This document shows, piece after piece, positions 46,923-55,264 of a stretch of 64,000 bases of DNA (within the stretch, counting starts at the first letter, position 1; the number at the start of each line of letters is the position of its first letter). The stretch is from NCBI RefSeq assembly GCF_001431295.2, contig NZ_LKAJ02000001.1, forward strand, positions 2,542,001 to 2,606,000, in the 5' to 3' direction. This stretch comes from Candidatus Berkiella aquae. Lineage in GTDB: Bacteria; Pseudomonadota; Gammaproteobacteria; Berkiellales; Berkiellaceae. A program made the translations under genes and the position numbers. The notes under the pieces were generated by a model, which was given only the letters and a program-made list of their open reading frames with translations, had not been told where the DNA came from and searched no databases.

Positions 46923-48887
46923 TTATTTAAGCCTTTTCTTAAATCCTATTTCACTTTTATTGAGTAATTTATCTTCCAAGTTAGCTTTAATATTTTGTAA
47001 TTCTTGTTTGAGTTCAACCATGTGAGTCATTGCTTTTTCTGTATCTTGCAACTCTTTGTCAATGCTCTTGATTAAAAATTGGATTTCAGCTGGTTTAATT
47101 GTATCTTGCACGCGCAAGGCTTTTAGCTGGCGTATCCAATAGGCAAGCTCTGATGCCATTTTTTGTTTCAGCGAGGGTAATTGTCTGAGGAAAGCTTGGC
47201 CAGACTTTATTTTAGGGGCGTCAGGTTTGTTACTATTGTCTGCCAATAACGTTGTTATTTTTCCAATGCTTTGCTCAAGTAGGGTTTTAATTTCATTTTG
47301 TTCCCCACTATAGAGCTGCTCACCGACCTTTGCTGCTTGTTGTGGCAGTGGTTGAGATCTTGGTGCGACAATCTTTGATACTGGCGTAGGATTCTCTAGC
47401 TCCATACGCGCTCTAATTTGCTTAAGCGATTCGATGGCATCAGGGAAACTTATACGATGATTAGGATTCACATCCAACATTTTTTTAATCGTATCATAAA
47501 TTGATTTTCGAGGTTCGGTCACTTCATCTTTCAACACATCAGAAACTGACTCAACCAGTACAGGAGGTAATCCTGAATAATCAGGATTACTACTTAAACT
47601 GCTATGAACTTCTTGAGCCTGCTCGTAAGCACCCTTTTCATAACCTTCTTGTTGTGTAAAAGGAATTTCAACTTGTAATTTTGAATACAATTCTAATAAT
47701 ACAACCCCTGCGGCATACATATCTGTTTTTGTACTAAAACGAGGTTTTTCGTCATTCGAAAGTTCAATAATCAATTCAGGTGCAATCGCACATGGGGTTC
47801 CTGCGAGCTTTCCATCGGCAAAGGTATGATCACTTCCTAATGCGCGGGTAAATCCCATATCAACAACGATGAGGCTTTTTGTTTTCTCGTCCCACATGAC
47901 ATTCGCTGCTTTAATGTCACGATGCACATAACCATGAGGCACTTGCTCACTGTGAAATTCATGCAATTCGTGAATTTTTTCTAGCATTTGAATAGCCACA
48001 TCAAGGTTATCAAGTTCAGAATGTGATTGCTCACTATAATCCAACAAATTGACCCCCCAAGCCATGCTCTGGGCACTAAACGCAATAAATTGTTTCACTC
48101 CATCAATTTCATCTGTAACGTTTTCAAAATAGTCTGAAAAATATTCCTTTAAGATTTCTTCAAAGAGTTCTGGTGTAATGTTTTTTTCAAAATGTTCCAA
48201 ATCAATTCCTATCGAGTTTTCTAAAAAATCTGATGCACCATTTTTTAAAAAATCGATTTTGAATTGTTGAAAATTATTACTATATTTTTCATTAATTTTT
48301 GCTAGCAGTGTTTTAATCAGCTCGGCTGAATCCTCTGCTCTAACCAGTTTTTCGACATCCTCACTTTGCATCATATTTAATTTTTGCAACGTGGCAGTGA
48401 GGCCATTTAATTTTTTAAAATGTTCTGTTCGAACAAAGTCAACGGCAAGGGGCAAATCTTGAATGACGAGACGATCGTCAAATCGCCCTAGTTGTTCTAA
48501 TACCGATTCTTCTTCTTTAATATCAACTACCGCTTTTTCAGACGCAGGGTATTGAATCTTAATCGCTCGCGCTTCACCGGTATCGAGATTAACGCCTACA
48601 TAGACCCCGCCAAATGCGCCTTGACCTAATTTACCCTCGGTATAAATTGCAATCGTTTCGCCTTTTTCACCAATATAAACCGGCCATGTCAGATTAGGAT
48701 GTTTAGCCCCAGGAATAAGTAATTGCCCAGTTAAGGGAACTACCGGCTCCCCTTTTTGAATTTGCGAAAATGCATGTTGCAGTTGTAATTGGCGAACATA
48801 GTTATGTGCTTTCTGGCTAAGAAGATAACCTTTTCTTTGGGTCTCATCATCTATCAATTTGGGATGAATTCGTTGAAAGGTTTTCAT
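46923..48887 (-). CDS. Eukaryotic-like Ser/Thr protein kinase, candidate effector
   Basis: This encodes 654 residues. The glycine loop GKLGQGAFGGVYVG (from about 85), Lys110 in AIKIQYP, HRDIKAANVMW (Asp324) and GTPCAIAPELI mark a protein kinase. The DFG motif reads DMG (Asp343 in VVDMGF). About 200 residues separate the lysine from the HRD loop, much longer than usual, with acidic insert sequence. There is no transmembrane segment or PASTA domain, unlike typical bacterial housekeeping kinases. The C-terminal 150 residues are coiled coil, ending KKRLK. Together this suggests a host-directed effector kinase; secretion is not shown. Confidence 0.82.
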   Translation of the reverse strand: MKTFQRIHPKLIDDETQRKGYLLSQKAHNYVRQLQLQHAFSQIQKGEPVVPLTGQLLIPGAKHPNLTWPVYIGEKGETIAIYTEGKLGQGAFGGVYVGVNLDTGEARAIKIQYPASEKAVVDIKEEESVLEQLGRFDDRLVIQDLPLAVDFVRTEHFKKLNGLTATLQKLNMMQSEDVEKLVRAEDSAELIKTLLAKINEKYSNNFQQFKIDFLKNGASDFLENSIGIDLEHFEKNITPELFEEILKEYFSDYFENVTDEIDGVKQFIAFSAQSMAWGVNLLDYSEQSHSELDNLDVAIQMLEKIHELHEFHSEQVPHGYVHRDIKAANVMWDEKTKSLIVVDMGFTRALGSDHTFADGKLAGTPCAIAPELIIELSNDEKPRFSTKTDMYAAGVVLLELYSKLQVEIPFTQQEGYEKGAYEQAQEVHSSLSSNPDYSGLPPVLVESVSDVLKDEVTEPRKSIYDTIKKMLDVNPNHRISFPDAIESLKQIRARMELENPTPVSKIVAPRSQPLPQQAAKVGEQLYSGEQNEIKTLLEQSIGKITTLLADNSNKPDAPKIKSGQAFLRQLPSLKQKMASELAYWIRQLKALRVQDTIKPAEIQFLIKSIDKELQDTEKAMTHMVELKQELQNIKANLEDKLLNKSEIGFKKRLK

Positions 48888-48982
48888 ATCATCACTCTAA
48901 AATAAGGATATTTCTTATAAGAGTCTATGTTATGGAAATAAGTTCTAAAATTATATAGGTGTATTTACCTAAGAAAGTCAGT

Positions 48983-49013
48983 AAAACCCCAGGATTAAAT
49001 TAATCCCGGGGTA
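48983..49013 (-). terminator. Probable terminator after rluB
   Basis: CCCC.GGATTA / TAATCC.GGGG stem with one mismatch and a 3-base loop, followed on the minus strand by TTTT. It lies 14 bases after the rluB stop. Confidence 0.5.
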
Positions 49014-49026
49014 AACCAGCTAGCGC

Positions 49027-50025
49027 TTAATTGTGATTATCTGCAGCAGCTAACAATTCAGTGACTTCATTTTCAGGTAACTCAAAATATTTACCTTTGC
49101 GCAGACCACTGGGTAAAACGAAGGGACCATATTGAGTACGGATCAAACGACTCACTTTACAACCTTGGGATTCCCATAAACGGCGCACTTCGCGATATTT
49201 ACCTTCTTGCAAGGTCACGTTATACCACTGATTTGCACCCGTACCACCCGCAAATTGAATAGATTTGAAGCTGAAAAGACCATCTTCCAATCGAACGCCC
49301 GTGGTTAAGTTTTCAAGCATTTCATCTGTGACTTTACCGAGCACTCTCACGGCATATTGACGTTCATGCGCAAAACGAGGATGCATTAAATGATGGGCAA
49401 GATTGCCATTATTGGTAAATAGCAATAAACCACTGGTGTTAATGTCTAATCGTCCCACCATTACCCATTTACTGCCTTTGAGTTTGGGAAGGTGTTGAAA
49501 TACGGTTGGTTTACCGTGTTCTGAGCGCGCGGCACATAATTCGCCTTCCGGCTTATGATAAAGTAATACTCGCGTCTCTTGAATATCAAAAGATTTCAAA
49601 TGAAAAGTTTTACCATCTACTTTAATGGTATCTTGACTCGTAACGCTTTGTCCTAACGTTGCCACATTACCATTAATGTGAATTTTTCCTGCTTTGATCC
49701 ACTCTTCAATCGTGCGACGAGAAGCAATGCCTGCATTCGCTAAAAACTTTTGAATCCGCATCGGCTCATCGCTACCAACGGCGCTTGCTTGCTTGTTGAC
49801 AATAGCGATTTTTCGCTTAGTCGGAATGCCACTTCTTGTACGTGCATTACTTGCTGTCAAGCTCTTAATAAGCTTAGGCTTAGCAGTCACTTTAGCGCGT
49901 TGCTTTTTCGGCCGAGCTTCTTCACTTGCCCATGCATCATCATGCATCCGCTCATGGCGCTTCTTTGAAGAGCGAACGGATTGTTTTGCTTTCGTTTGAC
50001 TTGAATCTTTTTTACGACTGCTCAT
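49027..50025 (-). CDS. rluB: 23S rRNA pseudouridine synthase RluB family
   Basis: This encodes 332 residues. After about 90 residues of Lys/Arg/Ser-rich tail it has an S4 domain (MRIQKFLANAGIASRRTIEE) and the catalytic region with GRLDINTSGLLLFTN (catalytic Asp), HPRFAHERQYAV and LQEGKYREVRRLW. The family modifies U2605-type positions in 23S rRNA. The long basic N-terminus is longer than in E. coli. It overlaps scpB by 14 bases. Confidence 0.9.
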   Translation of the reverse strand: MSSRKKDSSQTKAKQSVRSSKKRHERMHDDAWASEEARPKKQRAKVTAKPKLIKSLTASNARTRSGIPTKRKIAIVNKQASAVGSDEPMRIQKFLANAGIASRRTIEEWIKAGKIHINGNVATLGQSVTSQDTIKVDGKTFHLKSFDIQETRVLLYHKPEGELCAARSEHGKPTVFQHLPKLKGSKWVMVGRLDINTSGLLLFTNNGNLAHHLMHPRFAHERQYAVRVLGKVTDEMLENLTTGVRLEDGLFSFKSIQFAGGTGANQWYNVTLQEGKYREVRRLWESQGCKVSRLIRTQYGPFVLPSGLRKGKYFELPENEVTELLAAADNHN

Positions 50026-51034
50026 AACTTAAAATATCTTCTTCTTCATCATCACGGGCATTATCAATTTCATCTAAAATGGATGACATTGTTTGCGCCC
50101 CAATTTCATCATCATCGATATCATCATCCATATCATTAACGTTGCTTTCTTTGGTTCCCTCATCAAGCATTGCTTGCTCATCAAGCACTTCTTCATCTTC
50201 AAGCGTAACTTGGTCGTGCGCCTTGATATCATCTTCCGATAATTGCAGATCAGCCAGTGCCGCATTAATGATATCTAATTCACTGTCAGGTTCTTCTTCC
50301 AGCTCATCATCAATTTCTAAATCTTCTTCCGGATTTTCATCTGCTTTCACGGCTTGCATTGCGGCAGCAATGGCCGCATTTGCAATTTCTTCTGCACTTG
50401 CCGGCAAACTTTCTTCTTGGGTAGTTTCAAGAGCGTTCTCATCAGCTGATGCTGCTAAAGCATTTTCTTCTATGGGAAGATCTTGAGATGCTTCATCCGC
50501 CAAATCAACAGTTTCAATAGCGCGCAATTCAGCTAAGGGAGGTAACTCTTCTAAGTTTTTTAAACCAAAATGATCTAAAAATACTTTCGTGGTTGCATAT
50601 AATGCGGGTTTACCAGGTACATCTTTATAGCCAACAACGCGGATCCACTCTTGCTCGTCTAGGGTTTTAATAATGTTGGTACTGACCACAACACCACGGA
50701 TATCTTCAATTTCACCACGCGTAATCGGTTGGCGATAAGCGATAAGCGCTAAAGTCTCTAATAAAGCGCGAGAATAACGCGCGGGTTTATCTTCTATCGA
50801 TTTACAAATATAAGGCGCAACATTTTCAGCGACTTGGAACCGAAACCCCGAAGCAACCTCTACTAAACGGATCCCTCTTTTTTCGTAGCCTTTTTGTAAT
50901 AGTTCAATGGCTTTGCGAATATCCGCTAACGCCGGCTTTTCATCTTCTTCAAATAATTTAGCAATATCTTGAGGCGATACTGGCACTTTTGAAGCAAATA
51001 TCGTTCCTTCAACAATACGAATCAACTCATTCAT
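50012..51034 (-). CDS. scpB: Segregation and condensation protein B, with acidic extension
   Basis: This encodes 340 residues from ATG 51034, which lies near the scpA stop; an upstream ATG at 51079 is possible. The first 190 residues form the two winged-helix domains of ScpB (IRIVEGTIFASKVPVS, YSRALLETLALIAYRQPITR, YATTKVFLDHFGL). The remaining 150 residues are an Asp/Glu-rich low-complexity tail (for example EEDLEIDDELEEEPDSELD) not normally present. ScpB works with ScpA and SMC in chromosome condensation. Confidence 0.9.
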   Translation of the reverse strand: MNELIRIVEGTIFASKVPVSPQDIAKLFEEDEKPALADIRKAIELLQKGYEKRGIRLVEVASGFRFQVAENVAPYICKSIEDKPARYSRALLETLALIAYRQPITRGEIEDIRGVVVSTNIIKTLDEQEWIRVVGYKDVPGKPALYATTKVFLDHFGLKNLEELPPLAELRAIETVDLADEASQDLPIEENALAASADENALETTQEESLPASAEEIANAAIAAAMQAVKADENPEEDLEIDDELEEEPDSELDIINAALADLQLSEDDIKAHDQVTLEDEEVLDEQAMLDEGTKESNVNDMDDDIDDDEIGAQTMSSILDEIDNARDDEEEDILSYEQS

Positions 51035-51905
51035 AGGTTTGATCAAGGGTTTGTTCGAGGGCATGTTCATGTTCAACAACCTTTATATGTATGGGGCCAA
51101 AAGGCTCTGATTGCACAATATCAATTAAACCTAAACGTAATAGCTCCAACATCGCTATAAAACTGACAACAATACCGAGCCTTCCTTCTTCTAAGGTGAA
51201 GCATTCATAGAAAGAGACGAAACGTCGAGAGTTAACCAATTCTAAAACAGCACTCATTCGTTCACGAATGGATAATGCTTCACGTTCTACGGTATGCGTT
51301 GCTAACAATTCTGAACGTTTTAAAATATCTAAAAATGCACTCAGTAAATCGGGTAATTGGATATCGGGTTTAGGTGCTTCAAACACAACTTTCGGTACAT
51401 CAGCGCTGCCATTGAAAACATCTCGACCTAATCGAGGTAATATTTCCAGATTTTCTGCCGCTATTTTGAATCGTTCATATTCTTGTAAACGACGCACTAA
51501 TTCTGCGCGAGGATCTTCTTCTTCAGGCGCTTCTTCCGAACGTGGCAAGAGCATTCTCGATTTAATTTCAGCTAACATTGCTGCCATCACTAAATATTCA
51601 GCAGCAAGCTCTAATTTCAAATCTTTCATCAATTCAACATATTCAATGTACTGATGTGTGACTGCAGCAATCGGAATATTTAAAATATCGAAATTTTGTT
51701 TTCGAATAAGATAAAGCAATAGATCAAGGGGACCTGCGAAAGCATCGAGAAAAACCTCTAATGCATCAGGCGGTATATAAAGATCTTCCGGTAGTTTTGT
51801 TAAAGCAATCCCATTAACCAGCGCCACATAAGGCGTTGCTGGTTCTTGTTGCTCACTTACTCCTTCTGTCGCAACTTCCTCTACTGGTTCCAACACTTCA
51901 GTCAT
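51027..51905 (-). CDS. scpA: Segregation and condensation protein A
   Basis: This encodes 292 residues. Motifs include FAGPLDLLLYLIRKQNFDIL, YLVMAAMLAEIKSRMLLP and the C-terminal winged helix VVSFIAMLELLRLGLIDI, all typical of the ScpA kleisin. It bridges the SMC heads with ScpB. It lies 12 bases downstream of trpS and overlaps scpB. Confidence 0.93.
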   Translation of the reverse strand: MTEVLEPVEEVATEGVSEQQEPATPYVALVNGIALTKLPEDLYIPPDALEVFLDAFAGPLDLLLYLIRKQNFDILNIPIAAVTHQYIEYVELMKDLKLELAAEYLVMAAMLAEIKSRMLLPRSEEAPEEEDPRAELVRRLQEYERFKIAAENLEILPRLGRDVFNGSADVPKVVFEAPKPDIQLPDLLSAFLDILKRSELLATHTVEREALSIRERMSAVLELVNSRRFVSFYECFTLEEGRLGIVVSFIAMLELLRLGLIDIVQSEPFGPIHIKVVEHEHALEQTLDQTYE

Positions 51906-51917
51906 AACAATTCACAC

Positions 51918-53147
51918 TTATCTATCTCGGTGAGGTAAGCCCATTACTTCTCGGACTTCTTCCAACGTTTCTCTTGCAATATCTCTAGCAGCTTCACAGC
52001 CTTCTCGTACAATTTCTTTTACCAACCGAGGATTATTCTTATATTCTAAAGCACGTTCTAAAATAGGTTGTTGTTGCTCGATAATGGCATCGGATACCGC
52101 TTTTTTGCATTCAAGACAGCCAATCCCTGCGGTGGTGCAACCTTTTTGCACCCATTCTTTCACTGCCGTATCAGAGTAGACTTTATGCAACGACCATACA
52201 GGGCATTTTTCAGGATCACCCACATCGGTTCTTCGCACGCGAGCAGGATCGGTTGGCATAACCTTGATTTTTTTCTCGATATTTTCCGGTAATTCACGAA
52301 TCGCAATGGTGTTATGGTAAGACTTTGACATCTTTTGCCCATCTAAACCCGTCAATTTCGCATGCGAAGTCAACATGGCTTGTGGTTCTGGCAAAATAAT
52401 TTTACCTGAGCCTTCAAGATGACCATATAATCTTTCTCGTTCACTGAGCGATAAATTGCCTTGAGCAAAAACCAGTGCTTGACCTCGTTCAAGTGATTCT
52501 ACATTTCCTGCTTCTTGAAATTGCCGCAAGCATTCTAAATAAATTTTGGCATTTTTCTTGCCCAATTTACTAATAGCAATTTCTACCTTTTCTTCATAAC
52601 CTGGCTCTTTGCCATAAAGATGATTGAATCGTCTTGCCACTTCACGAGTCAACTCTAAATGTGAGATCTGATCTTCACCAACCGGTACATAGCCTGCTTT
52701 ATAGGCAAGAATATCAGCTGATTGTAATAAGGGATAACCTAAAAACCCATAAGTCGCTAAATCCAGTTCTTTCAGCTTTTCTTGCTGATCTTTGTAGGTA
52801 GGAACTCGCTCTAGCCAGCCTAATGGGGTAATCATGGATAATAATAAGTGCAATTCAGCATGTTCAGGAATTCTGGATTGAATAAATATTTTGCAAGAGC
52901 CGGGATTAATACCACAAGCTAACCAGTCAATAATGGTTTCCCAGACACTCTCTTCTATGTCATACGTATTTTCGTAATGTGTTGTCAGAGCATGCCAGTC
53001 TGCAACGAAAAATAGACACTCATACTCATATTGCAATTTGACCCAATTGGTTAACACGCCATGATAATGCCCAAGATGCAATGCACCAGTTGGTCGCATA
53101 CCTGAAACTACTCGTTGAAAATCATTTGTTGAGCCACTGACAGCCAC
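51918..53147 (-). CDS. trpS: Tryptophanyl-tRNA synthetase
   Basis: This encodes 409 residues, class I synthetase. The HIGH motif is GALHLGHYHG and the KMSKS motif is GQKMSKSYHN. An insertion of about 60 residues (from about 195 to 255) before the KMSKS region makes it longer than the E. coli enzyme; longer versions exist in some other gammaproteobacteria. It charges tRNA-Trp. It heads the trpS-scpA-scpB-rluB cluster. Confidence 0.94.
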   Translation of the reverse strand: MAVSGSTNDFQRVVSGMRPTGALHLGHYHGVLTNWVKLQYEYECLFFVADWHALTTHYENTYDIEESVWETIIDWLACGINPGSCKIFIQSRIPEHAELHLLLSMITPLGWLERVPTYKDQQEKLKELDLATYGFLGYPLLQSADILAYKAGYVPVGEDQISHLELTREVARRFNHLYGKEPGYEEKVEIAISKLGKKNAKIYLECLRQFQEAGNVESLERGQALVFAQGNLSLSERERLYGHLEGSGKIILPEPQAMLTSHAKLTGLDGQKMSKSYHNTIAIRELPENIEKKIKVMPTDPARVRRTDVGDPEKCPVWSLHKVYSDTAVKEWVQKGCTTAGIGCLECKKAVSDAIIEQQQPILERALEYKNNPRLVKEIVREGCEAARDIARETLEEVREVMGLPHRDR

Positions 53148-53299
53148 GGTTATGCCTTACCTATGATGTTTAAAATATGCTTAATTAGTCGATAGTGGGA
53201 TTGTATGCTAATTGAACGCCGCTGTCTCTTTGACTCTCTATCAATTTATAGGTAGTATGCCAACTATCAATTATTAGTCTGAAATTAGTCATCTTTGCC

Positions 53300-53533
53300 A
53301 TGTTTTTTGAGCCTCTTAACTCTGTTGGAGCCCAAAGCAGTGAAGCCATTGCTGCACTAACAACGCTCATGTTGACAGGATTTCTCGTCTTTATGTTTTT
53401 TCAAACCAAACCAACGACGCAGCGGGCTTTTCTGCGACTCATGCTACAACCCGTGTACATCAGCTCTCTTCTCTTTACGATATGGCTTTTTGCGATATTT
53501 GCCTGCCATTATCTTTCAAATTTAGTTAATTAA
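53300..53533 (+). CDS. Small two-helix membrane protein, unknown
   Basis: This encodes 77 residues with two hydrophobic segments (about 18-36 and 53-72) linked by a basic loop. No family is recognised. It is divergent from trpS and on the same strand as yciB, 75 bases upstream. No clear ribosome site was seen, so it is only a probable gene. Confidence 0.4.
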   Translation: MFFEPLNSVGAQSSEAIAALTTLMLTGFLVFMFFQTKPTTQRAFLRLMLQPVYISSLLFTIWLFAIFACHYLSNLVN

Positions 53534-53608
53534 CATTCTTCACGGTTTCCTGTAACAGAAGAAGACATGCTAAAATAACTTTGAGTCCCACTTTCCCATG
53601 AGGATCAC

Positions 53609-54178
53609 ATGCACCTATTTTATGATCTCTTACCGATTATTCTTTTCTTTCTGGCTTATAAATTTTATGGCATTTATATCGCTACCGCAGTTGCCATTAT
53701 CGCGGTGTTTGCTCAAGTTGCAACCACCTTCATCCGCGGAAAAAAGCCTGAAATGATGCAAATTATCACGCTTGGGATGGTACTTGTATTAGGGAGCGCG
53801 ACCCTTTTCTTTCGCAATGAACTCTTTATTAAATGGAAACCAACTGCGGTCTACTGGTTACTCGGTGCTGTTTTTTTCATTACTGCATTTATTAGCAAAA
53901 AAAATCTTGTGCAAAAAATGCTGGAAAAAAATCTTACTTTGCCCGATAAAGCATGGGCAACACTCAATATGACGTGGTACTGCTTTTTCTTCTTAATGGG
54001 CTTTATTAATCTGTTTGTGGTTTATAACTTTAGTACGGACACCTGGGTTAACTTTAAATTATTCGGCACCCTGGTTTTGACCTTAATCTTTGCCGGTTTG
54101 CAAGGTATTCTGATATCGCGCTATCTCCCCAATGACGATTCCACTGAAAAAAATCAGAAGAATACAAAAAATGCGTAA
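53609..54178 (+). CDS. yciB: Inner-membrane spanning protein YciB (septation protein A family)
   Basis: This encodes 189 residues with about five membrane helices. The start LLPIILFFLAYKFYGIYIAT and the conserved core WKPTAVYWLLGAVFF, TWYCFFFLMGFINLFV are typical of YciB/IspA, which affects septation and envelope integrity. It overlaps the bolA-type gene by 8 bases. Confidence 0.9.
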   Translation: MHLFYDLLPIILFFLAYKFYGIYIATAVAIIAVFAQVATTFIRGKKPEMMQIITLGMVLVLGSATLFFRNELFIKWKPTAVYWLLGAVFFITAFISKKNLVQKMLEKNLTLPDKAWATLNMTWYCFFFLMGFINLFVVYNFSTDTWVNFKLFGTLVLTLIFAGLQGILISRYLPNDDSTEKNQKNTKNA

Positions 54179-54449
54179 TGCAGAAGAACGAAAAGCATTC
54201 ATCGAAGAAAGGCTTCAGATCTTGCACCCTTCTTTATTAACGATTGTTGATGAAAGCCACTTTCATATAGGACATGAAGGCGCAAAAGGTGGTGCAAGCC
54301 ATTTTAGCGTGAAAATTGTAAGCTCTGCTTTTGCAGGGCTTTCACTCATTAAAAGACATCAATTGGTGTATGAACAAGTAAAAGAATTGATACCCCATGA
54401 AATTCATGCCTTGAAAATTAAAGCACTCTCCCCCGAAGAAAATAGCTAA
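54171..54449 (+). CDS. BolA family protein
   Basis: This encodes 92 residues from ATG 54171; an in-frame ATG at 54132 lies inside yciB. Conserved BolA features are DESHFHIGHEGAKGGASHFS and LIKRHQLVYEQVKEL. BolA proteins bind Fe-S glutaredoxins or DNA. Placement after yciB is common in gammaproteobacteria. Confidence 0.88.
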   Translation: MRNAEERKAFIEERLQILHPSLLTIVDESHFHIGHEGAKGGASHFSVKIVSSAFAGLSLIKRHQLVYEQVKELIPHEIHALKIKALSPEENS

Positions 54450-54525
54450 AATTGGCCTTAAAGCTTTGGCATATAACCCTCTATCGCGCTTTCACACAGC
54501 TTTGTCGATCAAAAAGCCTCATTTG

Positions 54526-54553
54526 TTGTTCTTGATAACTAACTAGTTATAAT
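54526..54553 (+). promoter_or_regulatory. Candidate promoter for the gene at 54593
   Basis: TTGTTC, 16 bases, then a perfect TATAAT, ending 40 bases before the start codon. The -10 overlaps a small palindrome (TAACTAGTTA). Confidence 0.45.
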
Positions 54554-54592
54554 CCCCGGAATTCCATTTGAACTTTTTCTAGGGTTATAAAC

Positions 54593-55159
54593 ATGTCAAA
54601 AGATTTAGCAATTAATTGGTGTATTGATGGCGCCTGGTCCTTAGGATTAGCAACTTTAATCACCGGCGCGGTATCTCCGTTAACATTACTGATCACGGGT
54701 GGATTTCTTACCATACAAGCTGCTGGAGATTTTCCCGTCGCTCGCTTTTGCCGCACTATGGCAGAAAAAATATACGAAAAAGATTTGCCCCTTTTTGATA
54801 GAACTTATACCGATCAACCACTCACAACACCAGATCAAAGCCATAAACTCTTTCAAGAAGAAATGAAGCTCGCTAAACAACGTCATAATTCAAGAATGAA
54901 AGAGTTTTACACAGAAATGGGCGGCTGTTCGCGCAAAGAAAAACCCTTTAATGATGATCTTGATAGTGAATTAACACAGAATGAATGTGTTACCTTCAAG
55001 CCATTACATTGGGGCTGGAGCGTATTTCCTAACGTGGCGAAGCTCTTGAACATCAAAGAACAAGAAGTTACTCGTAAATTGGCTCCTGTTTCTAAAGATG
55101 AAATTGAGAAAATGCCTTACGGTTCCACACGAAAAGGGACCTCATTTAAGGTAATGTAA
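54593..55159 (+). CDS. Hypothetical protein with N-terminal membrane segments
   Basis: This encodes 188 residues. The first 50 residues contain two hydrophobic stretches (WSLGLATLITGAV and LTLLITGGFLTIQAAGD). The rest is polar with charged helices and a conserved-looking HWGWSVFPN. No family is recognised. A promoter-like sequence precedes it and a hairpin follows, so it is probably a stand-alone gene. Confidence 0.55.
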   Translation: MSKDLAINWCIDGAWSLGLATLITGAVSPLTLLITGGFLTIQAAGDFPVARFCRTMAEKIYEKDLPLFDRTYTDQPLTTPDQSHKLFQEEMKLAKQRHNSRMKEFYTEMGGCSRKEKPFNDDLDSELTQNECVTFKPLHWGWSVFPNVAKLLNIKEQEVTRKLAPVSKDEIEKMPYGSTRKGTSFKVM

Positions 55160-55186
55160 AAGACTCATCACCTCAATTACTTACCT

Positions 55187-55231
55187 GCTGCTGCAATCAA
55201 TGATTATCGAATCATTATTGGTTGCGGCAGC
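55187..55231. other. Imperfect hairpin between the gene at 54593 and ligD
   Basis: GCTGCTGCAATCAATGAT pairs imperfectly with ATCATTATTGG-TTGCGGCAGC around a 6-base loop. No T run follows on either strand. It may terminate or insulate the convergent genes. A perfect 12-base palindrome (TCCCATATGGGA) follows at 55241. Confidence 0.4.
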
Positions 55232-55264
55232 AACCTAAGCTCCCATATGGGAATAAGCGTACGG

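Noticed and set aside
50079-50486. 135-codon Ser-rich frame opposite scpB
   Set aside because: It is the antisense of Asp/Glu codons in the ScpB acidic tail, a predictable artefact.
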